From Enterobacter bugandensis (GTDB taxonomy: Bacteria > Pseudomonadota > Gammaproteobacteria > Enterobacterales > Enterobacteriaceae), in the NCBI RefSeq assembly GCF_900324475.1, contig NZ_LT992502.1, forward strand, positions 3,782,001 to 3,846,000: 64,000 bases of DNA, written 5' to 3'. Both the position numbers and the translations under genes were made by a program. Under the pieces are notes generated by a model that made no database searches, was not told the origin of the DNA, and saw only the letters and a program-made list of their open reading frames with translations. Shown in pieces: positions 10,275 through 19,984 of this stretch (position 1 is the stretch's first letter; each line of letters starts with the position of its first letter).

Positions 10275-11117
10275 ATGTCTTACGAAAATCATCAGGCGTT
10301 AACCGGCCTAACGCTGGGTAAATCGACCGATTACCGCGATACCTACGATGCAAGCCTGCTGCAGGGCGTGCCGCGCAGCCTGAACCGCGATCCTCTTGGA
10401 CTGCATGCGGACGCATTGCCGTTTGTCGGCGGCGATATCTGGACGCTGTACGAACTCTCCTGGCTTAACGCGCGCGGTCTGCCGCAGGTGGCCGTGGGCC
10501 ACGTTGAGCTGGACTATGCCAGCGTGAACCTGGTCGAGTCCAAAAGCTTTAAGCTCTATCTCAACAGCTTCAACCAGACCCGATTCAACAGCTGGGACGA
10601 GGTTCAGCAAACGCTGGAGCGGGATTTAGCCGCCTGCGCGCAGGGGAACGTGTCCGTCTCGTTATACCGCCTGCACGAGCTGGAAGGACAGCCCATTGCC
10701 CATTTCCACGGAACCTGCATCGACGAGCAGGACATCGAGGTGGAGAATTATGAATTCAGCGCCGATTACCTCGAAAACGCGGCGGGCGGAAAAGTGGTTG
10801 AAGAGACGCTGGTCAGCCATTTGCTGAAGTCCAACTGCCTGATTACCCACCAGCCGGACTGGGGTTCGGTGCAGATCCAGTACCGAGGCCCGAAAATTGA
10901 CCGGGAAAAACTGCTGCGCTATCTGGTGTCGTTCCGCCATCACAACGAATTTCACGAGCAGTGCGTGGAGCGTATTTTTAACGATATTCAGCGTTTCTGC
11001 CAGCCGGAGAAACTGAGCGTTTATGCACGCTATACCCGCCGTGGTGGGCTGGACATTAACCCGTGGCGCACCAACACCGATTTTGTGCCAACAACGGGCC
11101 GGCTGGTGCGTCAATAA
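10275..11117 (+). CDS. queF: NADPH-dependent 7-cyano-7-deazaguanine reductase
   Basis: Reduces the nitrile preQ0 to preQ1 in queuosine biosynthesis using two NADPH. The 280 residues are of the long, tandem tunnelling-fold (YqcD/QueF type II) form. The substrate-binding motif [12 protein letters not shown] lies at residues 88-99 and the thioimide-forming Cys is C188 in [15 protein letters not shown], with the partner Asp at 195. The C-terminus [13 protein letters not shown] is typical. It is divergent from syd; I saw no preQ1 riboswitch in the short leader. Confidence 0.97.
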   Translation: MSYENHQALTGLTLGKSTDYRDTYDASLLQGVPRSLNRDPLGLHADALPFVGGDIWTLYELSWLNARGLPQVAVGHVELDYASVNLVESKSFKLYLNSFNQTRFNSWDEVQQTLERDLAACAQGNVSVSLYRLHELEGQPIAHFHGTCIDEQDIEVENYEFSADYLENAAGGKVVEETLVSHLLKSNCLITHQPDWGSVQIQYRGPKIDREKLLRYLVSFRHHNEFHEQCVERIFNDIQRFCQPEKLSVYARYTRRGGLDINPWRTNTDFVPTTGRLVRQ

Positions 11118-11231
11118 TATAAATATTTTCACAATATGCGTGCGGTATTCCGCCGAAGTGTTGTGAAACGTCACGCGCCAGGGCTATTGTAATCAAAGGG
11201 AATGACGATAATCGTCCCATAAGGAGCTCAC

Positions 11232-12596
11232 TTGATTACACATATTAGCCCGCTTGGCTCAATGGATATGTTGTCGCAGCTGGAAGTGGACATGCTTAAA
11301 CGCACGGCCAGCAGCGATCTTTATCAACTGTTTCGTAACTGTTCACTTGCCGTACTGAACTCCGGAAGCCTGACAGATAACAGTAAAGAACTGCTGTCCC
11401 GCTTCGAAAGCTTTGATATTAACGTGCTGCGCCGCGAGCGTGGCGTGAAACTGGAAGTGATCAACCCGCCGGAAGAGGCCTTTGTCGACGGGCGTATCAT
11501 TCGTTCCCTTCAGGCCAACCTGTTTGCCGTCCTGCGCGACATCCTGTTTGTTAACGGGCAGATTCACAACGCGGGCCGCTTCCAGCATCTCGACCTGGAA
11601 AGCTCCGTTCATATCACCAACCTGGTGTTCTCTATTCTGCGCAACGCCCGCGCCCTGCACGTTGGCGAGGCGCCGAACATGGTCGTCTGCTGGGGCGGCC
11701 ACTCGATTAACGAAACCGAATATCTCTATGCCCGTCGGGTCGGAACGCAGCTTGGCCTGCGCGAGCTGAATATCTGTACCGGCTGTGGTCCGGGTGCAAT
11801 GGAAGCACCAATGAAAGGTGCAGCCGTGGGTCATGCGCAGCAGCGTTACAAAGAGGGGCGGTTTATCGGCATGACCGAGCCGTCAATCATCGCCGCTGAG
11901 CCGCCTAACCCGCTGGTCAATGAGCTGATTATCATGCCGGATATCGAGAAGCGTCTTGAGGCGTTTGTTCGTATCGCTCACGGGATTATCATCTTCCCGG
12001 GCGGCGTGGGAACGGCGGAAGAGCTGCTCTATCTGCTGGGGATTCTGATGAACCCGGCCAACAAAGATCAGGTTCTGCCGCTGATCCTGACCGGCCCGAA
12101 AGAGAGCGCCGACTACTTCCGCGTGCTGGACGAGTTTATCGTGCATACGCTGGGAGAAGCCGCGCGTCGTCACTATCGCATCATCATTGATGACGCGGCG
12201 GAAGTGGCGCGCCAGATGAAAAAAGCGATGCCGCTGGTGAAAGAGAATCGTCGTGATACCGGTGATGCGTACAGCTTTAACTGGTCAATCCGCATTGCGC
12301 CTGACCTGCAGATCCCGTTCGAGCCGACCCATGAAAATATGGCGAACCTGAAACTCTACCCGGACCAGCCGGTGGAAGTGCTGGCCGCCGACCTGCGTCG
12401 CGCCTTCTCCGGGATTGTGGCGGGCAACGTGAAGGAGATGGGCATCCGCGCGATTGAGCAGTATGGTCCGTACAAGATCCATGGCGACCCGGAGATGATG
12501 CGCCGTATGGACGACATGCTTCAGGGCTTTGTGGCTCAACACCGCATGAAGTTGCCGGGTTCAGCCTACATTCCGTGCTACGAAATCTGCACGTAA
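11232..12596 (+). CDS. ppnN: Pyrimidine/purine nucleotide 5'-monophosphate nucleosidase
   Basis: Cytosolic enzyme (formerly YgdH) that cleaves nucleoside monophosphates to base and ribose 5-phosphate; the E. coli enzyme is stimulated by (p)ppGpp. The 454 residues match the family. The start is TTG, preceded by AAGGAG seven bases away; the sequence [14 protein letters not shown] fits the E. coli start. The LOG/MoCo-carrier-like core shows [16 protein letters not shown] and the PGGxGTxxE motif in [16 protein letters not shown]. It is monocistronic, ending in a strong terminator at 12616-12655. Confidence 0.96.
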   Translation: MITHISPLGSMDMLSQLEVDMLKRTASSDLYQLFRNCSLAVLNSGSLTDNSKELLSRFESFDINVLRRERGVKLEVINPPEEAFVDGRIIRSLQANLFAVLRDILFVNGQIHNAGRFQHLDLESSVHITNLVFSILRNARALHVGEAPNMVVCWGGHSINETEYLYARRVGTQLGLRELNICTGCGPGAMEAPMKGAAVGHAQQRYKEGRFIGMTEPSIIAAEPPNPLVNELIIMPDIEKRLEAFVRIAHGIIIFPGGVGTAEELLYLLGILMNPANKDQVLPLILTGPKESADYFRVLDEFIVHTLGEAARRHYRIIIDDAAEVARQMKKAMPLVKENRRDTGDAYSFNWSIRIAPDLQIPFEPTHENMANLKLYPDQPVEVLAADLRRAFSGIVAGNVKEMGIRAIEQYGPYKIHGDPEMMRRMDDMLQGFVAQHRMKLPGSAYIPCYEICT

Positions 12597-12615
12597 CGCT
12601 CAGTTTCTTCTCCTC

Positions 12616-12655
12616 AAAGCCGGGGCACCCTGTAGCGGGTCCCGGCTTTTTTATT
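12616..12655 (+). terminator. ppnN rho-independent terminator
   Basis: GC-rich hairpin with stem AAGCCGGG / CCCGGCTT followed by TTTTTATT, 20 bases after the ppnN stop. Confidence 0.85.
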
Positions 12656-13110
12656 AGCGAATCAATTCATAGGCCTCACTTATAACTTTAACAAACTTAC
12701 GGCGAACGCAATCGATTACCTCCATTTAACAACCGTAATTTATCAGCCTTAAACTAAATTACCCGCAAGAAAATCCTAAAAAGCCATATCTTTACAGCGG
12801 AAGACACCTATATTGCGGGCCGCTCTTTTAGCCCACATGTCGTTGGTGGTAGCCTTCGCGCCCGTAAATTCTATTTGATGTTTTTTTAACAGATAAATGG
12901 TCTAAAGATGCCCACATCATAAGTGGATTATTGCATTTGGGATCGCGATCACTGATAGATTCATAACGAGAATGTATCTTTCCGCCCGCCAATAGTTACG
13001 GGCGAAAATTATTAAAAAACCGTCACTGAACGAATTTCATATTACCGTCAGGCACTTTTTCATCGGATTTGACTAAAAACCTGACAATTTGCTTCCTCCA
13101 GGAGATACAG
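12656..13110 (+). promoter_or_regulatory. sdaC upstream region with CRP-like site
   Basis: About 455 bases without a credible gene, AT-rich, between the ppnN terminator and sdaC. It must contain the sdaCB promoter. A CRP-like sequence TGGGA-N6-TCACT lies at 12938-12953 (one strong half, one weak), consistent with the known cAMP-CRP dependence of sdaC in E. coli. The rest shows no clear motif, ORF or terminator. Confidence 0.5.
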
Positions 13111-14406
13111 ATGGAAACCACTCAAACCAGCACCGTTGCTTCGATTGAATCCCGAAGTGGTTGGCGCAAAACGGATACCATGTGGATGCTGGGCCTTTAC
13201 GGCACGGCAATCGGCGCTGGTGTACTGTTCCTTCCTATCAACGCAGGCGTCGGCGGTCTGATTCCGCTGATCATCATGGCCATCATCGCCTTCCCGATGA
13301 CCTACTTCGCACACCGCGGTCTGACCCGCTTCGTGCTGTCCGGTAAAAACCCGGGCGAAGACATCACCGAAGTGGTTGAAGAACATTTCGGCGTTGGCGC
13401 AGGTAAACTGATTACCCTGCTCTACTTCTTCGCGATTTACCCAATCCTGCTCGTCTACAGCGTGGCGATCACCAACACCGTTGAAAGCTTCATGACGCAC
13501 CAGCTGCACATGACGCCGCCACCGCGTGCCATTCTGTCTCTGATCCTGATCGTCGGCATGATGACCATCGTGCGCTTCGGCGAGCAGATGATTGTTAAGG
13601 CCATGAGCGTGCTGGTCTTCCCGTTTGTGGCTGCGCTGATGCTGCTGGCCTGCTACCTGATCCCACAGTGGAACGGTGCAGCGCTGGAAACCCTGTCCCT
13701 GAGCAGCGCGTCTGCGACCGGTAACGGCCTGCTGATGACCCTGTGGCTGGCGATCCCGGTAATGGTCTTCTCCTTCAACCACTCCCCAATCATCTCCTCT
13801 TTCGCCGTGGCGAAACGCGAAGAGTACGGTAATGGTGCAGAGAAGAAGTGCTCCAGCATCCTGGCCCGCGCTCACGTGATGATGGTGCTGACCGTGATGT
13901 TCTTCGTCTTCAGCTGCGTACTGAGCCTCTCCCCGGCGGACCTGGCGGCAGCGAAAGAACAGAACATCTCTATTCTGTCTTACCTGGCGAACCACTTTAA
14001 CGCACCGCTGATTGCGTGGATGGCACCGATCATCGCGATGATCGCCATCACCAAATCCTTCCTGGGCCACTACCTGGGTGCGCGTGAAGGCTTCAACGGT
14101 ATGGTGATTAAATCTCTGCGCGGTAAAGGCAAGAGCATTGAAATCAACAAGCTGAACAAAATCACTGCACTGTTCATGCTGCTCACCACCTGGGCGGTAG
14201 CGACCCTGAACCCAAGCATCCTGGGCATGATTGAAACCCTGGGTGGCCCGGTTATCGCGATGATTCTGTTCCTGATGCCGATGTACGCGATTCAGAAAGT
14301 GCCTGCCATGCGCAAGTACAGCGGCCAGGTCAGCAACGTGTTTGTGGTTATCATGGGCCTTATCGCTATCTCTGCGATCTTCTACTCCCTGTACACCATG
14401 TTCTGA
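13111..14406 (+). CDS. sdaC: Serine transporter SdaC
   Basis: Inner-membrane L-serine/proton symporter of the HAAAP family, 431 residues and about 11 membrane segments. I start at [11 protein letters not shown], which matches E. coli and has CAGGAG upstream; an in-frame ATG 14 codons earlier has no such support. Family signatures [19 protein letters not shown] in segment 1 and [12 protein letters not shown] are present. It is the first gene of sdaC-sdaB, so uptake and deamination of serine are co-expressed. Confidence 0.96.
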   Translation: METTQTSTVASIESRSGWRKTDTMWMLGLYGTAIGAGVLFLPINAGVGGLIPLIIMAIIAFPMTYFAHRGLTRFVLSGKNPGEDITEVVEEHFGVGAGKLITLLYFFAIYPILLVYSVAITNTVESFMTHQLHMTPPPRAILSLILIVGMMTIVRFGEQMIVKAMSVLVFPFVAALMLLACYLIPQWNGAALETLSLSSASATGNGLLMTLWLAIPVMVFSFNHSPIISSFAVAKREEYGNGAEKKCSSILARAHVMMVLTVMFFVFSCVLSLSPADLAAAKEQNISILSYLANHFNAPLIAWMAPIIAMIAITKSFLGHYLGAREGFNGMVIKSLRGKGKSIEINKLNKITALFMLLTTWAVATLNPSILGMIETLGGPVIAMILFLMPMYAIQKVPAMRKYSGQVSNVFVVIMGLIAISAIFYSLYTMF

Positions 14407-14415
14407 TGAACGCCC

Positions 14416-14435
14416 GCGCCGCCTTCGGGCGGCGC
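14416..14435 (+). other. UUCG-capped hairpin between sdaC and sdaB
   Basis: Perfect 8-bp GC stem GCGCCGCC / GGCGGCGC closed by a TTCG tetraloop, starting ten bases after the sdaC stop. There is no U-tract, so it is not a terminator; it could protect the sdaC 3' end or tune sdaB expression. Confidence 0.7.
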
Positions 14436-14471
14436 ACTCCTCCCCCTCTGACTGAAAGCAATGGACGCATC

Positions 14472-15839
14472 ATGATTAGCGTATTCGATATTTTCAAAAT
14501 CGGTATTGGTCCTTCCAGCTCTCACACCGTCGGACCAATGAAAGCCGGTAAGCAGTTCACGGATGACTTGATTGCACGCGGCATTCTGCACGACATCACC
14601 CGCGTGGTTGTCGATGTGTACGGCTCGCTTTCCCTGACCGGGAAAGGCCACCATACCGATATCGCCATTATCATGGGCCTGGCGGGAAATCTGCCGGATA
14701 CCGTTGATATTGACGCGATCCCTGGCTTCATCCAGGACGTGAACACCCACGGTCGTTTGCTGCTGGCAAACGGTGAGCATGAGGTTGAATTCCCGGTTGA
14801 CCACTGCATGAATTTCCATGCGGACAACCTGTCGCTGCACGAAAACGGCATGCGCATTACCGCGCTGGCCGGCGACAAAGCGGTTTACAGCCAGACGTAT
14901 TACTCCATCGGCGGCGGCTTTATCGTCGACGAAGACCACTTTGGTCAAACCACCACCTCTTCTGTTGAGGTGCCGTATCCGTACAAAACCGCGGCGGATC
15001 TCCAGCGCCACTGCCAGGAGACGGGGCTTTCCCTCTCTGGCCTGATGATGAAAAACGAGCTGGCCCTTCACAGCAAAGAGGAGCTGGAACAGCACTTCGC
15101 TAGCGTCTGGGAAGTGATGCGCGGCGGCATTGAGCGCGGGATCACCACCGAAGGCGTTCTGCCGGGCAAGCTTCGCGTACCGCGTCGTGCGGCGGCGCTA
15201 CGTCGTATGCTGGTGAGCACCGACAAAACGACAACGGACCCGATGGCCGTCGTCGACTGGATCAACATGTTCGCCCTGGCGGTGAACGAAGAGAACGCCG
15301 CAGGGGGCCGCGTCGTCACGGCGCCAACCAACGGTGCCTGCGGTATCGTTCCGGCCGTGCTGGCGTACTACGACAAGTTTATCCGTGAAGTGAACGCTAA
15401 CTCCCTGGCGCGCTACCTGCTGGTCGCCAGCGCGATTGGTTCTCTGTATAAAATGAACGCCTCCATTTCCGGTGCGGAAGTAGGCTGTCAGGGCGAAGTC
15501 GGCGTGGCATGCTCCATGGCGGCAGCGGGCCTGGCGGAACTGTTGGGTGCAAGCCCGGCGCAGGTCTGCATCGCTGCGGAAATCGGCATGGAACATAACC
15601 TGGGGCTAACCTGCGATCCGGTTGCCGGACAGGTACAGGTGCCGTGCATCGAGCGTAACGCCATCGCCTCCGTCAAAGCGGTGAACGCGGCGCGTATGGC
15701 GCTGCGCCGCACCAGTGAGCCGCGCGTCTGTCTCGATAAAGTTATCGAAACCATGTACGAAACCGGTAAAGATATGAACGCCAAATACCGCGAAACCTCT
15801 CGCGGCGGCCTGGCGATGAAGATCGTAACCTGCGATTAA
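14472..15839 (+). CDS. sdaB: L-serine dehydratase 2
   Basis: Iron-sulfur L-serine deaminase converting L-serine to pyruvate and ammonia. I start at MISVFDIFKIGIG (455 residues, equal to E. coli); a longer in-frame start within the intergenic hairpin is unlikely. The N-terminal beta domain shows GPSSSHTVGPMKAG. The C-terminal alpha domain holds the Cys residues for the 4Fe-4S cluster (within GCQGEVGVACSMAAAG, GLTCDPVAGQVQVPC) and the APTNGACGIVPAVL stretch. It is co-transcribed with sdaC and ends at a hairpin terminator. Confidence 0.96.
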   Translation: MISVFDIFKIGIGPSSSHTVGPMKAGKQFTDDLIARGILHDITRVVVDVYGSLSLTGKGHHTDIAIIMGLAGNLPDTVDIDAIPGFIQDVNTHGRLLLANGEHEVEFPVDHCMNFHADNLSLHENGMRITALAGDKAVYSQTYYSIGGGFIVDEDHFGQTTTSSVEVPYPYKTAADLQRHCQETGLSLSGLMMKNELALHSKEELEQHFASVWEVMRGGIERGITTEGVLPGKLRVPRRAAALRRMLVSTDKTTTDPMAVVDWINMFALAVNEENAAGGRVVTAPTNGACGIVPAVLAYYDKFIREVNANSLARYLLVASAIGSLYKMNASISGAEVGCQGEVGVACSMAAAGLAELLGASPAQVCIAAEIGMEHNLGLTCDPVAGQVQVPCIERNAIASVKAVNAARMALRRTSEPRVCLDKVIETMYETGKDMNAKYRETSRGGLAMKIVTCD

Positions 15840-15847
15840 GCCTCTCA

Positions 15848-15884
15848 GGAAGCCTCGTTTTGCGAGGCTTCTTCCTGTTTTCCC
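15848..15884 (+). terminator. sdaCB operon terminator
   Basis: Stem GAAGCCTCG / CGAGGCTTC with a short T-rich loop, extended by AGGA/TCCT, then a T-rich run. It lies eight bases after the sdaB stop. Confidence 0.75.
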
Positions 15885-15951
15885 TCACGCTATTCGTTTC
15901 ATCCTGCCTACAGTGATACCCTTTACCCATTAGATTTAAGGGAGAATATCT

Positions 15952-16707
15952 GTGGCTGTTCATTTGCTTATCGTCGACGCGCTCAATCTGATTCGCCGAA
16001 TCCATGCGGTACAAGGCACGCCCTGCAAGGACACCTGCCTGCACGCGCTGGAGCAGCTTATTCGCCACAGCGAGCCGACGCACGTCGTGGCCGTGTTTGA
16101 TGACGAAGCGCGCAACAGCGGCTGGCGACATCAGCGCCTGCCCGACTACAAGGCTGGACGCGCGCCGATGCCGGACGATCTCCATGCCGAAATGCCCGCT
16201 CTGCGTGCCGCCTTTGAGCAGCGCGGCGTCCCCTGCTGGGGTGCACAGGGCAATGAAGCCGACGATCTCGCGGCCACCCTGGCCGTAAAAGTGGCAAGTG
16301 CCGGGCATCAGGCCACTATCGTTTCAACTGACAAAGGCTACTGCCAGCTGCTCTCCCCAACTATCCGCATTCGCGACTATTTTCAAAAACGCTGGCTGGA
16401 CGCGCCGTTTATTGCCAGCGAGTTCGGCGTCTTGCCTGAGCAACTGCCGGATTATTGGGGTCTGGCAGGCATCAGCAGCTCTAAGGTTCCGGGTGTCGCC
16501 GGTATTGGACCAAAGAGCGCCGCCCAGTTGCTGACCGATTTTCAGAGTCTGGAAGGGATTTACGCCCGTCTGGATGAGGTGCCAGAAAAGTGGCGCAAGA
16601 AGCTGGAGGCGCATAAAGAGATGGCGTTTATCTGCCGCGAGGTGGCGACGCTACAGACAGATTTACAGCTGGACGGGAATTTACAGCAGTTGCGGTTAGA
16701 ACGTTAA
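15952..16707 (+). CDS. xni: Flap endonuclease Xni (ExoIX)
   Basis: Flap endonuclease of the FEN family, paralogous to the 5' nuclease domain of DNA polymerase I, 251 residues as in E. coli. The start is GTG with GGGAG upstream. Conserved metal-site segments are [30 protein letters not shown] and [10 protein letters not shown], then the helix-hairpin-helix [14 protein letters not shown]. As in E. coli Xni, several of the C-terminal acidic metal ligands of Pol I-type FENs appear to be missing. The gene is monocistronic and followed by a REP. Confidence 0.95.
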   Translation: MAVHLLIVDALNLIRRIHAVQGTPCKDTCLHALEQLIRHSEPTHVVAVFDDEARNSGWRHQRLPDYKAGRAPMPDDLHAEMPALRAAFEQRGVPCWGAQGNEADDLAATLAVKVASAGHQATIVSTDKGYCQLLSPTIRIRDYFQKRWLDAPFIASEFGVLPEQLPDYWGLAGISSSKVPGVAGIGPKSAAQLLTDFQSLEGIYARLDEVPEKWRKKLEAHKEMAFICREVATLQTDLQLDGNLQQLRLER

Positions 16708-16728
16708 AACGTCAACACCGTTTTGTAG

Positions 16729-16754
16729 GCCCGGTAAGCGCAGCGCCACCGGGC
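16729..16754. repeat. REP element
   Basis: REP palindrome GCCCGGTAAGCG...GCCACCGGGC in the 62-base gap between the convergent xni and rlmM genes. Confidence 0.8.
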
Positions 16755-16769
16755 AAAACAAAGCACGCA

Positions 16770-17870
16770 CTATCGCTCGTCGCGACGTCCGCCTACAGCC
16801 GCCCACCAGCGACGGATGTGTACCGTCACCTCTTCGCGGTCGTGGTACAACTGACGCGCCTGGATCTCCACGTTAATACCGTGCTCATCCAGCTGTGCCT
16901 GAATATAGGCCAGGTTCTGGGATACCTCCTCGTAGCGCTTTTTCATCGGCAGCTTGAGGTTGAAAATGGTCTCACGGCACCAGCCGTTCACCAGCCAGGA
17001 GGCCATCAGCGCGGCCACTTTCGCCGGCTTCTCCACCATGTCGCACACCATCCACGAGATGTTGTTGCGGGTTGGGCGATAGCGGAAACCGTCCTCTCGC
17101 AGCCAGGTGACCTGTCCAGTGTCCATCAGGCTTTGCGCCATTGGGCCGTTATCCACAGACGACACCCACATGTTGCGTTTCACCAGCTGATAGGTCCAGC
17201 CGCCCGGGCACGCGCCAAGGTCGACGGCATACATGCCGTTAGCCAAACGCTCGTCCCACTCATCTGCCGGGATAAAGACGTGAAACGCCTCTTCAAGCTT
17301 CAGGGTTGAACGGCTCGGCGCATCTGCAGGGAACTTCAGGCGCGGGATGCCCATAAAGAATGGCGAATTGTTATTGGTGTACGAATAGCCCGCATAGCAG
17401 CAGCCCGGTGCGATAAAGAAGATATGCACCACCGGACGCTTCGGCGTTTCGTAGTTTGTCAGTATGCCCGCGTCACGCAGCGCTGCGCGCAGCGGCACGG
17501 TGAACTTACGGCAAAACTTCATCAGCTCTTTGCTTTCGTTGGTATCGGCAACCTCAACGCGCAGGTCGCCGCCCTTCTCCACCACGCCCTGCAGCATTCC
17601 CACAATCGGCGTGATGCGATCTTCCGGCGGAAGATCTTTCAGCAACTCACCCGCGACGAACATCTGGCGGGCGAAGATCAGCGAGCTGAACGGCAGCTCG
17701 CGCGCCAGCTTGTCGGCGTCTTCAGGCTGATAACACTCGAATACCACATAGCCCGCATTTTCTTTTACGCGAGCAAAGCCGAAGACTTCGCGCTTCGCCG
17801 CTTTATCGGTAATTTCCGCGGCGCACTCTTTCTCAAACCCCGGGCGACAATATAAAACAACCTTATTCAT
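16770..17870 (-). CDS. rlmM: 23S rRNA 2'-O-ribose C2498 methyltransferase
   Basis: SAM-dependent Rossmann-fold methyltransferase acting on C2498 of 23S rRNA. I choose [12 protein letters not shown] (366 residues, equal to E. coli) over a start two codons earlier. An N-terminal THUMP-like domain precedes the catalytic part, where the SAM motif [17 protein letters not shown] is clear, followed by the SVDNGPM and [10 protein letters not shown] segments and a late Lys in [10 protein letters not shown]. The gene overlaps the end of ygdD by eight bases, so the two are co-translated from a ygdD-rlmM message. Confidence 0.96.
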   Translation of the reverse strand: MNKVVLYCRPGFEKECAAEITDKAAKREVFGFARVKENAGYVVFECYQPEDADKLARELPFSSLIFARQMFVAGELLKDLPPEDRITPIVGMLQGVVEKGGDLRVEVADTNESKELMKFCRKFTVPLRAALRDAGILTNYETPKRPVVHIFFIAPGCCYAGYSYTNNNSPFFMGIPRLKFPADAPSRSTLKLEEAFHVFIPADEWDERLANGMYAVDLGACPGGWTYQLVKRNMWVSSVDNGPMAQSLMDTGQVTWLREDGFRYRPTRNNISWMVCDMVEKPAKVAALMASWLVNGWCRETIFNLKLPMKKRYEEVSQNLAYIQAQLDEHGINVEIQARQLYHDREEVTVHIRRWWAAVGGRRDER

Positions 17871-18258
17871 GAACAACGCCCTTGCGTTTCAGACGGATAG
17901 CTCCGATAAACATTAATACCCAACCCGCCAGGAAGCTCACGCCGCCGACAGGTGTAACAAACGCCCACAGGCGCAAATGCGAGAGGGCCAGACAGTAAAG
18001 GCTGCCGCTAAACAGCACGGTACCCAGCGCCATAAATACGCTACTCCAGTAAAACCAGATGCTTATCCGGCGCTGCATCGCCACCGCCAGCCCAAAAATA
18101 GCCAGCGTATGAAACGCCTGGTATTCAAGGCCGGTCTGGATCCAGCCCATCTCGACGGCGCCCAAAGACTTGCTCAATACGTGCGCGCCAAAGGCGCCCA
18201 GTGCAACAAAAATAAAGCCACTCACCGCGGCAAAAATCAGCATGAATCGGCTGGTCAT
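17863..18258 (-). CDS. ygdD: DUF423 inner-membrane protein YgdD
   Basis: Small membrane protein of unknown function, 131 residues starting [15 protein letters not shown] as in E. coli. Four hydrophobic segments are visible, with GALGAH-type motif [12 protein letters not shown] near the N-terminus and the conserved [11 protein letters not shown] and [12 protein letters not shown]. It lies just downstream of gcvA on the same strand and overlaps rlmM. Confidence 0.93.
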   Translation of the reverse strand: MTSRFMLIFAAVSGFIFVALGAFGAHVLSKSLGAVEMGWIQTGLEYQAFHTLAIFGLAVAMQRRISIWFYWSSVFMALGTVLFSGSLYCLALSHLRLWAFVTPVGGVSFLAGWVLMFIGAIRLKRKGVVHE

Positions 18259-18297
18259 GTTTAAGTCCTGAATTAATGCGTGCCCGGCACACAAACG

Positions 18298-19215
18298 TTA
18301 TTGTTCATACCTGAAGCGGAATTTTTCTTGCTCGCTTGCCGCTTTCGCCAGTATCCACTGCCGGAAGGCGGCTATTTTACCCAGTTCTGCCTGACTGTCA
18401 TGACAAACCAGATAAAATGCATTCTTGCTGACCAGTACATCATTAAAAGGGCAAACCAGACGGCCTGCCTCAATTTCGGACTGCGCCATCACGTTGTTCG
18501 CCAACGCCACGCCCTGTCCGTGAATGGCAGCCTGTAGCACCATCGCACTATGGCTAAAAATGGGGCCCTGCTGCACGTTTATATGACTAAGACCTAATTG
18601 ACGGGTATAAGTTTGCCAGTCGCGGCGAGAGGCATCATGTAAAAGCGTATGCTGCGCCAGGTCAGCGGGTGTTTTCAGCGCCTTGTCGCCTGTTAAAAGC
18701 AGAGGCGAACAGACCGGCAGCAGATATTCTGCGTATAATTTCTCGACACGCAAGCCCGGCCAGTTGCCGCGACCATAAAAAATGGCGACATCCACATCAT
18801 CGGCCAGCTTGTCTTCCTGACGATCCACCGCCTGGATTCGAACGTCGATCCCCGGATAAGCTGAGTTAAAGCTTGAGAGTCTTGGCACCAACCACTGAAT
18901 GGCAAAACTGGGCAATAAACTAACAGTCAGGGCACCTTTTGCACTGCGGGCCTGCAGCTTACGCGTGGCTTCCGTGAGCTGGGAAAAAATCTCTTTAATA
19001 TCCTGAAAATAGCTCTGCCCCTCTTCGGTCAACAGCAAGGAACGATTGCGTCGGCGGAACAGCTTAAGGCCCAGGAAATCCTCCAGGGACTTGATTTGGT
19101 GACTTACTGCGGCCTGTGTCACAAAAAGCTCATCTGCCGCACGGGTGAAGCTCAGGTGACGTGCTGCTGCATCAAAAACGCGTAATGCATTAAGGGGTGG
19201 CAATCGCTTTGACAT
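18298..19215 (-). CDS. gcvA: Glycine cleavage system transcriptional regulator GcvA
   Basis: LysR-type regulator that activates the gcvTHP operon with glycine, represses it with purines via GcvR, and activates gcvB. 305 residues, almost identical to E. coli through the DNA-binding helix-turn-helix (FTRAADELFVTQAAVSHQIKSLE) and the effector domain. It is transcribed divergently from gcvB; the 128 bases between their starts hold both promoters, with an extended TATAAT at 19296-19301 probably serving gcvA. Confidence 0.97.
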   Translation of the reverse strand: MSKRLPPLNALRVFDAAARHLSFTRAADELFVTQAAVSHQIKSLEDFLGLKLFRRRNRSLLLTEEGQSYFQDIKEIFSQLTEATRKLQARSAKGALTVSLLPSFAIQWLVPRLSSFNSAYPGIDVRIQAVDRQEDKLADDVDVAIFYGRGNWPGLRVEKLYAEYLLPVCSPLLLTGDKALKTPADLAQHTLLHDASRRDWQTYTRQLGLSHINVQQGPIFSHSAMVLQAAIHGQGVALANNVMAQSEIEAGRLVCPFNDVLVSKNAFYLVCHDSQAELGKIAAFRQWILAKAASEQEKFRFRYEQ

Positions 19216-19308
19216 GGTTATCTGGCTTAGATGTTAACGGAATTTAACAAACAGGAAACAACGTTTAACCTATTAGTTTTTTTTATCTGAGCCATTATAA
19301 TTTGTCCG

Positions 19309-19337
19309 TTGAGGAACTACCAGCAAATACCTATAGT
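19309..19337 (+). promoter_or_regulatory. gcvB promoter
   Basis: TTGAGG (19309-19314), 17-base spacer and TATAGT (19332-19337), ending six bases before the expected gcvB 5' end. GcvA is expected to activate it from just upstream. Confidence 0.7.
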
Positions 19338-19343
19338 GGCGGC

Positions 19344-19550
19344 ACTTCCTGAGCCGGAACGAAGAGCTTTTTTCGGAATGCGTGTTCTGAAGGGCTTTTG
19401 GCTTACGGTTGTGATGTTGTGTTGTTGTGTTTGCAATTGGTCTGCGATTCAGACCACGGTAGCAACGCTACCAATTTTTCACTTCCTGTACATTTACCCT
19501 GTCTGTCCATAGTGATTAATGTAGCACCGCCAATTTGCGGTGCTTTTTTT
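19344..19550 (+). ncRNA. gcvB: GcvB small RNA
   Basis: Hfq-dependent sRNA of about 207 nt that represses many amino-acid and peptide transporter mRNAs. It begins ACTTCCTGAGCCGGAACG as in E. coli. The GU-rich R1 seed (TTGTGATGTTGTGTTGTTG) is at about 19408-19433, the second seed region is around ACTTCCTGTACATTTACC, and the terminator is GCACCGC / GCGGTGC followed by eight T. It sits between gcvA and ygdI, divergent from gcvA, in the usual position. Confidence 0.97.
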
Positions 19551-19564
19551 TCGCCTGCGATCGA

Positions 19565-19792
19565 TTAATGCTCGATCTCTTTCATCTCTTTCACGTCCGT
19601 GCGGTTGATCTGCTGCTTGTTCCCGTTAGCATCTTTGTACGAAATCATCCCGGTATCGTTATCGGTAGTCGGTTTCCCTTCCGAAACGATAGAACGACCA
19701 TCGTTTGTGTGCATCACGTAGTTGTTACCAGAACAGGCGCTCAGGGCAAAAGTAAACGCACAGGCAGAAATGATTGCAGCTGTCTTATTCAT
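19565..19792 (-). CDS. ygdI: Lipoprotein YgdI (DUF903)
   Basis: Small predicted lipoprotein, 75 residues, with a signal peptide and lipobox LSAC at residues 17-20. The mature part is an SH3-like DUF903 domain: YVMHTNDGRSIVSEGKP, then DNDTGMISYKDANGNKQQINR. It is paralogous to YgdR at 46993-47211. Convergent with gcvB; function unknown. Confidence 0.93.
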   Translation of the reverse strand: MNKTAAIISACAFTFALSACSGNNYVMHTNDGRSIVSEGKPTTDNDTGMISYKDANGNKQQINRTDVKEMKEIEH

Positions 19793-19984
19793 GATTATTC
19801 TCCTTTAGCAATTAATGCTATTCAAACCTCGATTTATAACAGGCTAAAACATCCGCCTAACACTATTTAGCATAACCTGCTTTTTCGAGGTCGCCAGGAT
19901 AAGCAGACAAATCTGATAGATATCAACCTCCTTGCCCTGCCGCTGAAATTGCGCGACGATCTCTCTATCGACACGAGGAATTCC

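Noticed and set aside
13060..14070. 336-residue minus-strand frame rich in His, Gln and Arg
   Set aside because: It is the antisense of sdaC, which has a clear family match; composition is that of a shadow frame.
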